Source of the DNA: Parasporobacterium sp. | GTDB taxonomy: Bacteria > Bacillota > Clostridia > Lachnospirales > Lachnospiraceae | Assembly: GCA_017459985.1 (NCBI GenBank) | Contig: JAFUBX010000036.1 | Location: 97,111-161,110, forward strand | Length of the DNA stretch: 64,000 nucleotides | Direction: 5' to 3' | Shown here: positions 50,462-59,168 of the stretch, one piece after another | How positions within the stretch are numbered: the first letter of the stretch is position 1 | Layout of the letters: every line of letters begins with the position of its first letter | Position numbers and translations under genes: made by a program | Notes under the pieces: model-generated | Told to the model about the DNA's origin: nothing | Databases searched by the model: none | What the model saw: only the letters and a program-made list of their open reading frames with translations

Positions 50462-51976
50462 TTATCTTGCCACCCACTCTTGCGCACTTGCCACTGCATC
50501 ATCCCATATGAGCTGTGCATCTCCGGTCATGAAACCAGTCAGGTCGTAGGTTACATCAACGATACCATCTTCTACGGTACCTTCCAGGATCTGATTTTCA
50601 TCAAATGCTTCCCATGTCAGATAGAAAGCAGTCTGATCGTCATTGGTATATGCAGTAATTTCCGCATCTCCGAATCCATAGGTTCCGTCAAAGACCTTCA
50701 CCTGTGTATAATCTGCGGGAATATCACCATCAGTTCCTTCTTCCGCAGGAGCCGCATCCTCTGCGATTGCTTCCGGTACTTGTGCTGTATCTGCTTCCGG
50801 GAGTTCTGCCGGAGCTGCGCCGGTGGAATGTCCCTTGTTTGCCATCATGAATTCATCGGCATAGCCCGGCCACAAAGCACATTCTTCGGTACCCTTCAGT
50901 GCGCCTTCCTGACCAACACCGAATCCATGGCCGGCACCTTCGAATATATCAATTCTTGCGGGAATGCCCAATTCTACAAGACGGTTATAGACTTCCTGAA
51001 TATGATCTGCCGCACCGGTTTCATCCTCAGATCCTGCACACATGTACATTGCCGGGATATTCGGATTTTCGCAGTCTTCATCCAGATGACCGCCATAGAT
51101 CGGCATGGTAACATCCGTATCGCTGTTCACAGCATCAATCTCATCCGGTACATAAGTGGAACAGTATTTGGTCGGGTTCAGATCCCCATAAAGATTATTC
51201 ACCGGACCCATGACGGTGGCGGCACCGCCGGACCATCCGCAGTCTGCGATCATATCCTGGCCACCCCAACCCTCCTTTTCTGCATAGTAACGGACCATAC
51301 GGATCGAGCGCTGCATATCCATGAAGATATCTTCATCGGAATACGGACGGATTCTTCTCTGCAAAACAAAGACGTTGTATCCAAGGTTGTTAAACACTTC
51401 GATGGCCGGATAAGCTTCACCGGAATTGCTGCGGTTGGTCATACCGCCGCCGGAAACCACAATAATATTACCCTTTGCCTGGGTGGGATCTTCCAGAAGG
51501 CATTTGATCAGAAGCGGAATGAAACCATAGGAATCCAGCACGCCTTCATCCAGTTCTTCCTCAGTAAACTCTTCGCCATCCAGGCAGGGCATATTGTCTG
51601 CATCCCACAGGAAATATACGCCATCCGCCACAGACTGGGTGAGGATCAGATTCTCCTGAGCCGTCATGAATTCTTCCTTGTAGCCGTCTTTTTTCTGTTT
51701 TGCATGTACACTTGCTACATACAGTGCATGGAAGGTATCGGCATCCACCATCGGCTCCAGGGACTGCACGAACTTATAGTTTCTCTGGGAATACTTGTAG
51801 AAATCCTCATCGGACATATCCGTGGACAGCTCCCACAGATAGTCTCCGATATCCTTCGGATCTGCCTGCTTAATCTCCTCTTCTGCCGCTTCCCCGGCAG
51901 GTTCTGCCATCGCGGTAATGGAAAACAGGCTCATCACCATGATTGCAGCCAATAACATGACTAATAATTTTTTCAT
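50462..51976 (-). CDS. Exported alpha/beta hydrolase, island paralog 3, with C-terminal beta domain
   Basis: A 504-residue exported protein (signal peptide MKKLLVMLLAAIMVMSLFSITAMA). Order: helical N-terminal domain (DIGDYLWELSTDMSDEDFYK), VVSGGGMTNRSNSGEAYPA, LQRRIRPYSDED, nucleophile GWSGGA near 248, CAGSEDETG as the likely acid and GAGHGFGVG as histidine. After about residue 400 follow an Ala/Pro/Glu linker and a small beta domain (DGTYGFGDAEITAYTN, ILEGTVEDGIVDVTYD) also found in the frameshifted copy at 61680. The terminator at 50371-50410 ends the unit. Confidence 0.83.
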   Translation of the reverse strand: MKKLLVMLLAAIMVMSLFSITAMAEPAGEAAEEEIKQADPKDIGDYLWELSTDMSDEDFYKYSQRNYKFVQSLEPMVDADTFHALYVASVHAKQKKDGYKEEFMTAQENLILTQSVADGVYFLWDADNMPCLDGEEFTEEELDEGVLDSYGFIPLLIKCLLEDPTQAKGNIIVVSGGGMTNRSNSGEAYPAIEVFNNLGYNVFVLQRRIRPYSDEDIFMDMQRSIRMVRYYAEKEGWGGQDMIADCGWSGGAATVMGPVNNLYGDLNPTKYCSTYVPDEIDAVNSDTDVTMPIYGGHLDEDCENPNIPAMYMCAGSEDETGAADHIQEVYNRLVELGIPARIDIFEGAGHGFGVGQEGALKGTEECALWPGYADEFMMANKGHSTGAAPAELPEADTAQVPEAIAEDAAPAEEGTDGDIPADYTQVKVFDGTYGFGDAEITAYTNDDQTAFYLTWEAFDENQILEGTVEDGIVDVTYDLTGFMTGDAQLIWDDAVASAQEWVAR

Positions 51977-52086
51977 TTACAACTCCTTTCCAATCAGTCC
52001 ATACAGAAGCATATTTGTAAATATCAAATCGTTCCTGTAAATAATACCAACAGTTATTTTTCAGAACAACATACGATGTGTAATGA

Positions 52087-53898
52087 TTATTCTCCCGGAA
52101 CTTCCTCTGCCGGAGATTCCCCTTCTGCAGACTCGCCTTCTGCGGATTCCCCTTCGGATTCTCCGCCTTCGGAGCCGGCGCTCTGTCCAACGCCCAGGAT
52201 CCCGTCCACATCAGCCGTTGCCGGATCATATGCGGTCCATTCGATTTCACCTGCTGCATCCTTTGCAATGATGTAAGGCAAAATGGAGTTATCCATATCC
52301 GTGGTCCACCAGGTGCCGTTACAGTCCATAACCGTATGGCCTGTGCCGTTGATGACGATACCTTCGCAGTACTGCACGGTGTTGTTATCAAAGAAGGTCA
52401 GGAAGCCCACATAATAGAATTCGTGATTATCATCGGTCCATACCACCAGGGTGGTTTCCGATCCAGCCGGGATGCCGGGTGCATTTTCCAGAACGGTCAT
52501 CAGTGTATATTTCTCCGGAAGGATGGAGTAGTCAATGTCTGTGCCATGGGCTGCAGAGTACAGGCCGCAGGATACCACTTCGTATTCTGCCTTGGACTGA
52601 TTCATCATCCAGAGTTTGATGGACTGGTCATTGGCACCGGGATAGGAGCTGTTATGAAGCTTGCCTTCCGGATAATAATACGTGGTAACGCCGGTGATCG
52701 GGTCAGAAATATAGCCGCCATCTTCCATAAGAGCCCATTCGGTGCGGTCTCCCAGAAGGGTATTGAAATCTTCCGCGGTATACAGATGCCAGAAAATATC
52801 CACGTCGGGGACCATGCCGAACTCCACCAGTTTGGTATAAGCCGTTGCGTAACGGATCGGAGTGGAGGTAGTGTCGCCGATGGACTGCACCATCATGACT
52901 TTGGTTCCGGACTCGGCCAACTGCACAAGTTCTGCATCGGACCAGGGAGTTTCCGCATCGATTTTCACTGTGTCTTCCAGCTGATCGCTGCCTGCTGCGT
53001 CATCATAGTTATAGCCGCCGTCGAAGATCACAATGCCGGTAGCCAGGCCCGGATAGCGGCTGACAAACTGCATGGTAAAATTGGATCCTGCGGATTCGCC
53101 GGTAATGAACACCCGGTTGGCATCGACTTTACCTTCCTCAATTAGACGGTTGATTTCATCTGCGATGGCTGCGCACAGATCATCGGTTTCTCCTTCATTT
53201 CTCTGCGGATACAGGGCATAGCATTTCATGATATCCTGCGCATCGTCTTTGGCAAAAGATACCAGGAAGTTGGCGCCATAGATGTCGCCGGTTGTGGAGA
53301 TGCCGGAACCGCCGGAATTAAACACCACCAGCGGAAACGCTCCTGCTTCTTCCGCACCTTCCGGCGTGTAAAGATAAGTATCCAGTGTTGCGGTACCGGA
53401 TGTTAAAGTATATTCTTCGAAGGATTCTACCACAGGATCCGAAAACTCAATCTCGGTTGTGGCATTTACATCGAAAGCCGGATTGGTGCAGGAGAATGCC
53501 CAATAGCCATCCCGGCCATAGCTGTTATTGGGATAGAATGCGGGCACTTCCACTGTGACGGTGTCCGCTGTAAAGAAAATGCCGGTTGCCTGTGCATCAA
53601 AGAAATCCTTGTATTCCATGGCGTCATAGCACAGATAAGTGCCCTGGAAATCTTCTGCTGTCATGTCCAGCAGATCTGCCGTGGAATCCACATAATAGGT
53701 AAAGGAATGAATCGCCTTGCCATAGGGTTCTGATGTGCAGTTGGCGACGATTTTGTTTACGGTCACTTCGGCGGTTGCCTCAGCGGCGGGAACTTCTGTT
53801 CCCATGTCGTCTGCGGCAGGTGCATCCGCAGCAAGGGCTGCTGTCGGGACTGCAAGTGTACAGACAGTTACGAGTGCTGCCAGTTTTCTCCATTTCAT
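52087..53898 (-). CDS. Large exported alpha/beta hydrolase with acidic tail
   Basis: A 603-residue exported hydrolase not close to the seven paralogs. Signal peptide MKWRKLAALVTVCTLAVPTAALA; N-terminal beta domain about 150 residues; then VVFNSGGSGIS as oxyanion loop, nucleophile elbow GESAGSN near 275, IFDGGYNYDD, and a histidine probably in YSAAHGTD. It resembles secreted PHB-depolymerase/feruloyl-esterase-like hydrolases. The C-terminus is a Gly/Glu/Ser repeat tail (EGESAEGESAEGESP), like that of the beta-helix protein at 7534. Gap to the next hydrolase is 110 bp. Confidence 0.72.
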   Translation of the reverse strand: MKWRKLAALVTVCTLAVPTAALAADAPAADDMGTEVPAAEATAEVTVNKIVANCTSEPYGKAIHSFTYYVDSTADLLDMTAEDFQGTYLCYDAMEYKDFFDAQATGIFFTADTVTVEVPAFYPNNSYGRDGYWAFSCTNPAFDVNATTEIEFSDPVVESFEEYTLTSGTATLDTYLYTPEGAEEAGAFPLVVFNSGGSGISTTGDIYGANFLVSFAKDDAQDIMKCYALYPQRNEGETDDLCAAIADEINRLIEEGKVDANRVFITGESAGSNFTMQFVSRYPGLATGIVIFDGGYNYDDAAGSDQLEDTVKIDAETPWSDAELVQLAESGTKVMMVQSIGDTTSTPIRYATAYTKLVEFGMVPDVDIFWHLYTAEDFNTLLGDRTEWALMEDGGYISDPITGVTTYYYPEGKLHNSSYPGANDQSIKLWMMNQSKAEYEVVSCGLYSAAHGTDIDYSILPEKYTLMTVLENAPGIPAGSETTLVVWTDDNHEFYYVGFLTFFDNNTVQYCEGIVINGTGHTVMDCNGTWWTTDMDNSILPYIIAKDAAGEIEWTAYDPATADVDGILGVGQSAGSEGGESEGESAEGESAEGESPAEEVPGE

Positions 53899-54069
53899 TT
53901 GATGATGTCCTCCTCTTCAAGAAATTGTTTTCAGGTTCTTTAGTCCGATTTTCCAAAATCCGGGCACATGTATATTCCCAGCATACGGAACTATTCGGAG
54001 GATATCATCTTCATTTTCCCTGCTCAATGCAGGATTCGTAATCGGTCGTTTTCATGCGTAAATTGCAGC

Positions 54070-55029
54070 TTACCGGTAATCTTTAATATATTCATATACA
54101 GCGTTGAAATCTACAGAGAACTCTTCCTTCCAGATCAATACCGGGATTTTGCTGGTGAAATTGTAAAGCTTTGGCAATTCCTCATGTTCCAGATCATATA
54201 CTACAACAATGAGTTTATCCGGATCAATCATCCAGTATTCCCTCACTCCTGCCTCTGAATACTTTGCCAGTTTCAGCGTCATATCCTTCTTCCTGGTAGA
54301 ATGGGACAATATCTCAATGATGAAATCCGGAGCGCCAAATACCCTGCCATTTTTAATCAGTGTTTCTGGTCTGCACAGGATCAGGATATCCGGCTGAACC
54401 ACCGTCTTATCATCCTGGTCCAGCTGCACGTCTACCGGCGAAAACACCGGTTTGCATGGTCCCTTCTGTTCCTCGATATGACGCATCAGCTGATGGACTA
54501 TCTGGGTGGCAATCAACTGATGATTTACCCTTGGCGCTGCCAGGTCATAAAAAACACCATCTATCAATTCTACCCGCAGATCGTCCGGGAGCGCCAGATA
54601 GTCTTCCAGCGTATAACTTCCCTGCTTTTTATTTGGATACATACTTCGGATGAAAGCATCTGCCAGGGCTCCGAAGCCTGTATAATCATCCGGATAATCT
54701 GTCTCTTCTTTTCGGGCAGTGCTGCCGGCAATATAAGGGGTCCCCGGATCTTCAAGTACCTTCGTCCCTGCATTTTCACTGGTGCCAGTATAATTTACTG
54801 GCGTATCAGGCTCTACTCTGGATCCCGCTCGAAAATGGAACCGCGGATTCGAATGGCTGCCATCTGACAGTACTGATTCTAATGCCAGAACAGTCTCTCG
54901 TCTGGGAGAGGATGTTGTCCCGCCAAACAGTTTGTTCACTGTGCTTAACGGAACGCCGGAAAGCCTAGCAATATCCCGGTTGGTATACCCCAGTTCTTTT
55001 TTACGCTCCTTCATCTCCTGTATCGTCAT
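54070..55029 (-). CDS. Uma2-family (DUF820) nuclease-fold protein with N-terminal helix-turn-helix
   Basis: A 319-residue fusion. Residues 1-55 are an XRE/LacI-like helix-turn-helix (GYTNRDIARLSGVPLSTVNKL). The C-terminal Uma2 domain has YLALPDDLRVELIDGVFYDL, VQPDILILC, APDFIIEILSHSTRKKDM and KYSEAGVREYWMIDP. These are the Glu, Asp, Glu-x-Leu and Lys marks of its PD-(D/E)XK fold. Such proteins are common and mostly uncharacterised. The N-terminal domain suggests binding to a defined DNA site. Its upstream region shares a 19-base motif with the array at 34 kb. Confidence 0.82.
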   Translation of the reverse strand: MTIQEMKERKKELGYTNRDIARLSGVPLSTVNKLFGGTTSSPRRETVLALESVLSDGSHSNPRFHFRAGSRVEPDTPVNYTGTSENAGTKVLEDPGTPYIAGSTARKEETDYPDDYTGFGALADAFIRSMYPNKKQGSYTLEDYLALPDDLRVELIDGVFYDLAAPRVNHQLIATQIVHQLMRHIEEQKGPCKPVFSPVDVQLDQDDKTVVQPDILILCRPETLIKNGRVFGAPDFIIEILSHSTRKKDMTLKLAKYSEAGVREYWMIDPDKLIVVVYDLEHEELPKLYNFTSKIPVLIWKEEFSVDFNAVYEYIKDYR

Positions 55030-55096
55030 ATTGTTTCTCTCCTATTAAATGCCCCTGTCTTCTGGTAAACTATAAAAAATGTTCTGGTTATAGTAT

Positions 55097-55182
55097 TTTT
55101 ATATCACAAAATGGCTTTTATCACAATGAGATATATCCACATTTTATCCATATAGATAATTATTCATCCTATATTTATCCTT
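55097..55182 (-). promoter_or_regulatory. AT-rich upstream region of the Uma2 gene with TTTTATC repeats
   Basis: TTTTATC or a close form recurs at about 55099, 55116, 55142 and 55173. The block at 55116-55134 (TTTTATCACAATGAGATAT) matches 18 of 19 bases at 33990-34008. The gap 55030-55319 holds nothing else but two GGATATGAC copies (55209, 55224) and the stem-loop at 55246. Confidence 0.45.
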
Positions 55183-55245
55183 TTATTGCAATAAGCCTCT
55201 AAAATTTGGGATATGACGATTTTGGATATGACCATCATGCAACAA

Positions 55246-55280
55246 ACAGGCAGGGCGGTGGCCCTGCCTGTCTGCTTTTT
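55246..55280. terminator. Stem-loop between hydrolase and Uma2 genes
   Basis: Perfect 11-bp stem ACAGGCAGGGC / GCCCTGCCTGT with GGTG loop. It lies 39 bp after the minus-strand stop at 55320. The long T-run (CTTTTTT) is on the plus strand; the minus side has TTTGTTG. Confidence 0.75.
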
Positions 55281-55319
55281 TAAGGAGAAATTCCATTATG
55301 AAAAATTATCAGTAACCGC

Positions 55320-56372
55320 TTATTTGAAGATAATGCTTCTGTTATTTGCCAGAATATACGGGAAGAACAGATCATTATGAGCATATTCTGAAATGGTAAA
55401 GTAGAAGTTGTTCACTACCGGATCGGTACCGTAGGAGAAGGTATCGGTCTGCTCATAGAAATACTGCATCATCGGGACAAAATCTGCCATCATCTTCTGA
55501 TCCGCGTTGCCGCCGACGTAGCAGCTCAGGAAGAAGTCCAGATCCGGATGAGCATCCAGGATTTCTTTTACATAAGCGAACTTCTCTTCTACTGTCTCAG
55601 CAGATCTTCCATCCAGTGGGTTGATGCCGCCGCTGCAGGGCATCCAGTATTTAAAGTATTCAAAATCTTCATGCATCACGTTCCAGGTGCACATGGATCC
55701 TCTGGAATAGCCGGCCCAGGCGCGATGGTCACGAGTTGCCTTGATGCCTTCATCCGAAAAGTCTTCGCAGTATACATTGAACTGGCTCTCAATCTGCGGA
55801 ATCAGATCTTCCACGATTTCTCTGTAATAGAAGCTGCGGTCGCCGCCTTCCACGCCATCAGGTGTTACAAATCCATCTTCCGGAATATCAAAATAGAAAG
55901 TCGGGCAGATGATGATGCATTTGTCCAGAAGGCCAACCTCATCATCAAACAGGTTGTTGAACAGATTGTTGCAGTTGGCGGATTTCATAATGTGATCCCA
56001 GAACTCATTGGGAGATCCGCCATTTCCATGCTGGAAATAGATCACATTGTACTTGGTTTCCGTGTCATTCTCATCGTAGCCATAAGGAAGATATACAGTC
56101 ACATACTTGGTGTAGGTCTCGCCATCTTCATAAGCGTCCGTGGTGTAATGGGTACGAATGACCGTTCCCTTGTTTTCGTTTTCAATCAGATTGTAACCGG
56201 TGGGCAGTACATCCCATACAATGGGAACGTCGAAAACATCCTCATTCACAATGGTATCCCAGGTTTCAAAATCCGGTTCCGGCTCCGCCTCATCGGCAAA
56301 AGCGGTCATGACACCGCACAGCATTGTCAGCGCGATCACCAGGGAGACCACACTCCATAAAACTTTTTTCAT
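55320..56372 (-). CDS. Exported CE1/feruloyl-esterase-like hydrolase (copy 1)
   Basis: A 350-residue exported esterase of the esterase-D/CE1 type (signal peptide MKKVLWSVVSLVIALTMLCGVMTAFA). Features: VYLPYGYDENDTETKYN, YFQHGNGGSPNEFW, the nucleophile in AWAGYSRGS near 215, and a histidine in EYAHNDLFF near the end. Feruloyl and acetyl-xylan esterases and many xylanase-linked CE1 domains have the same order. It is a paralog of the protein at 59169 and of the remnant at 5615. The conserved island box at 56448 controls it. Confidence 0.87.
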   Translation of the reverse strand: MKKVLWSVVSLVIALTMLCGVMTAFADEAEPEPDFETWDTIVNEDVFDVPIVWDVLPTGYNLIENENKGTVIRTHYTTDAYEDGETYTKYVTVYLPYGYDENDTETKYNVIYFQHGNGGSPNEFWDHIMKSANCNNLFNNLFDDEVGLLDKCIIICPTFYFDIPEDGFVTPDGVEGGDRSFYYREIVEDLIPQIESQFNVYCEDFSDEGIKATRDHRAWAGYSRGSMCTWNVMHEDFEYFKYWMPCSGGINPLDGRSAETVEEKFAYVKEILDAHPDLDFFLSCYVGGNADQKMMADFVPMMQYFYEQTDTFSYGTDPVVNNFYFTISEYAHNDLFFPYILANNRSIIFK

Positions 56373-56433
56373 TTTTTCAACCTCCGTTATTATTCAAAAT
56401 CGTTTATTTTTTGACATCAATTTTTCATTCGTC

Positions 56434-56467
56434 ATTTTACAACATCTACCGCAACAAGACCGTGACA
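56434..56467 (-). promoter_or_regulatory. Conserved hydrolase-island promoter box (CE1 copy 1)
   Basis: Box TGTCACGGTCTTGTTGCGGT (56448-56467) is 9 bp before TAAAAT (56434-56439) on the minus strand, 62 bp before the gene start. It differs in 2 of 20 bases from the box of paralog 1. Confidence 0.65.
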
Positions 56468-56489
56468 CGAAATGATTATCTATCTGTGG

Positions 56490-56698
56490 CGCAATTTTTT
56501 CAGTTATGATTAAAAACATAATCTCTTTCGCGCATTTTTTTCGGTTATGTATAATAGTTTTTTATAATATCGGATTATTTATGTTTTATTATATACACTA
56601 CTGGAGTTTTTGCGTTGGCTTGCGGGCTTGATCTACACGCAACCGAAATATTTGCGCTGGCCTGCGGGCTTGATCTATACACAACTGAAATATCCGCG
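56490..56698. repeat. Mirror repeat array, direct and inverted units, 41-42-bp period, no adjacent nuclease gene
   Basis: Direct units at 56490-56509 and 56531-56550 (each 16 of 20 to CGCAGATTTTTCGGTTGTGA), with a faint third near 56572. Inverted units at 56595-56614 (12 of 20), 56637-56656 and 56679-56698 (16 of 20 each). The last two sit in a repeated 42-bp segment that includes GCGGGCTTGATCTA. It lies between two minus-strand hydrolase genes; the nearest nuclease-type gene is Uma2, 1.5 kb away. Confidence 0.8.
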
Positions 56699-56705
56699 CA
56701 GATTC

Positions 56706-57902
56706 TTATTCTACAATAAACGACGGGATCCCGGTCAGGTACCAATAGCTGCGGTTTGTCTGATAGTTCTTATGCGCCTGCATGAATTCATCTGCCTGGT
56801 AGGGCCACAGTTCGGTACCTTCCACTGTTCCAGTAGCAGGCGGTAGACCGACACCAAAGCCATGCGGCGCGCCATCTACAATATAGAGTTCCGCGGGAAG
56901 TCCGTATTCCAAAGCTTTCTCATACAAGGCTGTTGAATTTTCCGGGCCATTACCATCTTCAGAACCAACGCAAATATAGAACGCCGGCAGATAAGGATTT
57001 TCTTCCGGTGTCACAACCAGTCCTTGGGCTGCCCCGTAGATCACCATCTCCACGTCCACGTCGCTGGAGATCTCGTCAATCTCATCCGGAATATAATCAG
57101 AATCATACCGGGAAGCATTCACCATTCCATAAAGATAGTTGACTGAACCACCCAGAATCGTGCTGCCGCCGCCGGACCATCCAAGAGCTGCGTACATATC
57201 CTGACCACCCAGATCATTTTCCATAACATAATACTTCGCTACTTTCACGAAACGGTTATAGTCCATATAGATGTCCTCTTCGGAATATGGACCTACCCGG
57301 CGCTGCAACAAGAAATAGTTATATCCCAAATCATTGAAGACCTCTGAGGCAGGATATCCTTCAGAACCATTGGACCACACCCGCATGCCACCACCGGATA
57401 CGGCAAAAATATTGCCTTTGACCTGACTCTGATCTTCCAGCAAATACATGATAGCAAATGGTTTAAAGCCATACCCGAACATCTGGGAAGTATCAATATC
57501 TTCTTCAGTAAACTCCTCCCCATCCACGCAGGGCATGTCCGTTCCGTCCCAGATAAAGAGGATCCGGTCCGCCAGAGTATCGTTTTCAATCAGCGCATCC
57601 CTGGCCTCCATAGCGACAATCACCCCTTCCATAGTTGCCTCTTTTTTCATCTTTGTAACCGCCTTATTGTATGCTTTGTATGAGTCTTCTTCAAAGATCG
57701 GTTTTAAAGACTGGATATTTTTAAAATTCCGGTTTTCCAAAGCAATTGCCGTTTCCACATCTGCATCTGCAGGAATCTCAGTAATAAACCGGTCATAATC
57801 CCGGGGCTGCACTTCTGGAAAAGCAACATCTACTGCGAAAGCCGGAACTGCAATACACCATATCATGATCAAACATATGATCCCCATTACTCCCTTTTTC
57901 AT
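56706..57902 (-). CDS. Exported alpha/beta hydrolase, island paralog 4
   Basis: A 398-residue exported protein (MKKGVMGIICLIMIWCIAVPAFA). The helical N-terminal domain (AIALENRNFKNIQSLKP) leads to VSGGGMRVWSNGSEGYPA, LQRRVGPYSEEDIYMDYN, nucleophile GWSGGG near 243, VGSEDGNG as likely acid and GAPHGFGVG as histidine. It lacks the extra C-terminal beta domain. It is most like the copy at 60366. A gap of 130 bp to the gene upstream suggests read-through from that unit. Confidence 0.84.
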   Translation of the reverse strand: MKKGVMGIICLIMIWCIAVPAFAVDVAFPEVQPRDYDRFITEIPADADVETAIALENRNFKNIQSLKPIFEEDSYKAYNKAVTKMKKEATMEGVIVAMEARDALIENDTLADRILFIWDGTDMPCVDGEEFTEEDIDTSQMFGYGFKPFAIMYLLEDQSQVKGNIFAVSGGGMRVWSNGSEGYPASEVFNDLGYNYFLLQRRVGPYSEEDIYMDYNRFVKVAKYYVMENDLGGQDMYAALGWSGGGSTILGGSVNYLYGMVNASRYDSDYIPDEIDEISSDVDVEMVIYGAAQGLVVTPEENPYLPAFYICVGSEDGNGPENSTALYEKALEYGLPAELYIVDGAPHGFGVGLPPATGTVEGTELWPYQADEFMQAHKNYQTNRSYWYLTGIPSFIVE

Positions 57903-58032
57903 ATGTACTCCTTCTTTGTACTATAAATGCTGGTTCAAACTTGACTTCTTTCCTTTATCCCGAAAGGAGAGACTGGCCGTTCCAGTGTTAAATCTTACAG
58001 TATCGGATCCCAATCCTGTATTCTCGTCTGCT

Positions 58033-58995
58033 CTATGATTCTTTATTAGACCGATTCCGGTGTCCGAATTCCACATCCAGGAAAGTTTCCAACTGGTCGA
58101 TCATCTGATCCGATCCGGCATAGTTATAGCCCATGGCAAAGGGGCCGTTGATGCCGCCATACATATGAAGTTCACATTCGGTAACCGGGTTCAGGGCAAG
58201 ATATGCCGTGACGCAGAAGCCGGAAGCGAAATGTCCGGATGCCCCGGCGAAGAAGAATGCCGGCCAGGACTGGGGATAATTAGGATCATCCTCTGAGAGA
58301 ATCAAAACCGGATTAGCAATGTCCACAGCAGCTCCGGCAGTATCGTGGGTGGAGCCTGCAGCATAAACACAGGCAACTACGCCCACACTGGCATCCATTT
58401 TATCGATATCATCACAGATATAGTCCGGATAGATACTGTCAGGAGTAATATCGCCCGATAGCATGATACTCTGAGCGTAGACATGCATGGCCCCAGCGGA
58501 AAATCCCATGGCTGCGATATGATCAATGGCTCCGATGCCTTTTTCTTCTGAATAGTATTTGATATAGCGGACCGCCCGCTGCGCATCCAAGGTGGCATCC
58601 ACACTTTCATAGGGCTGCACACGGTAATCCAGAAGATATGCATTATAGCCAATGGAATTGAGCCATTCACAGCAGGGGATTCCTTCTCCGGGGTTGCTGC
58701 GCATCCGGTCGCCACCACCGGAGAGAACAATTACATTTCCTTTTGCTGCAGACTGATCCTCCAGCAAATAAGCGTTCAAATGTGGCACAAATTCCGCATC
58801 GTCTGTTGCACCAGTAAAATCATACTCTGCGGCAGCTTCTTCCACTGCCATAGTCACGCCCCAGATGTTCCAGACCTCATGGTTTTCTTCCTGCGCATCT
58901 GCCACGGTATCCCGGGCAAACGCCATCGCCGGAAAAATACTTATTATCATAGAAAAACAAAGAACCATTATTATTTGTTTGAAAACTCTTTTCAT
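58033..58995 (-). CDS. Exported alpha/beta hydrolase, island paralog 5, shortened and divergent
   Basis: A 320-residue exported protein (start at 58995, GGAGG 5 bases upstream). It lacks the helical N-terminal domain but keeps LSGGGDRMRSNPGEGIPC, LDYRVQPYESVDATLDAQRAVR and a nucleophile elbow GFSAGA near 165. The loop that carries the histidine in all other copies (GAxHGFGxG) reads GGINGPFAMGYN here, so the catalytic histidine seems lost, and the acidic loop is also changed to GASGHFASGF. It may use another histidine, or be a binding protein. Confidence 0.75.
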   Translation of the reverse strand: MKRVFKQIIMVLCFSMIISIFPAMAFARDTVADAQEENHEVWNIWGVTMAVEEAAAEYDFTGATDDAEFVPHLNAYLLEDQSAAKGNVIVLSGGGDRMRSNPGEGIPCCEWLNSIGYNAYLLDYRVQPYESVDATLDAQRAVRYIKYYSEEKGIGAIDHIAAMGFSAGAMHVYAQSIMLSGDITPDSIYPDYICDDIDKMDASVGVVACVYAAGSTHDTAGAAVDIANPVLILSEDDPNYPQSWPAFFFAGASGHFASGFCVTAYLALNPVTECELHMYGGINGPFAMGYNYAGSDQMIDQLETFLDVEFGHRNRSNKES

Positions 58996-59064
58996 GAATT
59001 CCTCCTGATAATTCATCATCGAAATGGCTGATCCTCACCATTTTGCCTTAACATATTCCTTTAT

Positions 59065-59098
59065 AAAATACCAGATTTCCTGCAACAACAGCGCAACA
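59065..59098 (-). promoter_or_regulatory. Conserved hydrolase-island promoter box (paralog 5)
   Basis: Box TGTTGCGCTGTTGTTGCAGG (59079-59098) is 9 bp before TATTTT (59065-59070), with a second possible -10 TATAAA just beyond. It is the most divergent of the four boxes. Confidence 0.5.
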
Positions 59099-59117
59099 GC
59101 ATCGTCCGGAAAAGAAG

Positions 59118-59150
59118 AAAGAGCCTCATCAAAACCTGACGAAGCTCTTT
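59118..59150 (-). terminator. Terminator after CE1 copy 2
   Basis: AAAGAGC and GCTCTTT frame an imperfect longer stem, TTCGTCA with TGATGAG, followed by CTTCTTTTCC on the minus strand, 19 bp after the gene's stop at 59169. Confidence 0.7.
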
Positions 59151-59168
59151 TCATATACAACAAGTGCA

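Noticed and set aside
50480-51955. Plus-strand frame of 491 codons opposite hydrolase paralog 3
   Set aside because: Antisense shadow of a conserved paralog; the same kind of shadow appears behind the other paralogs.
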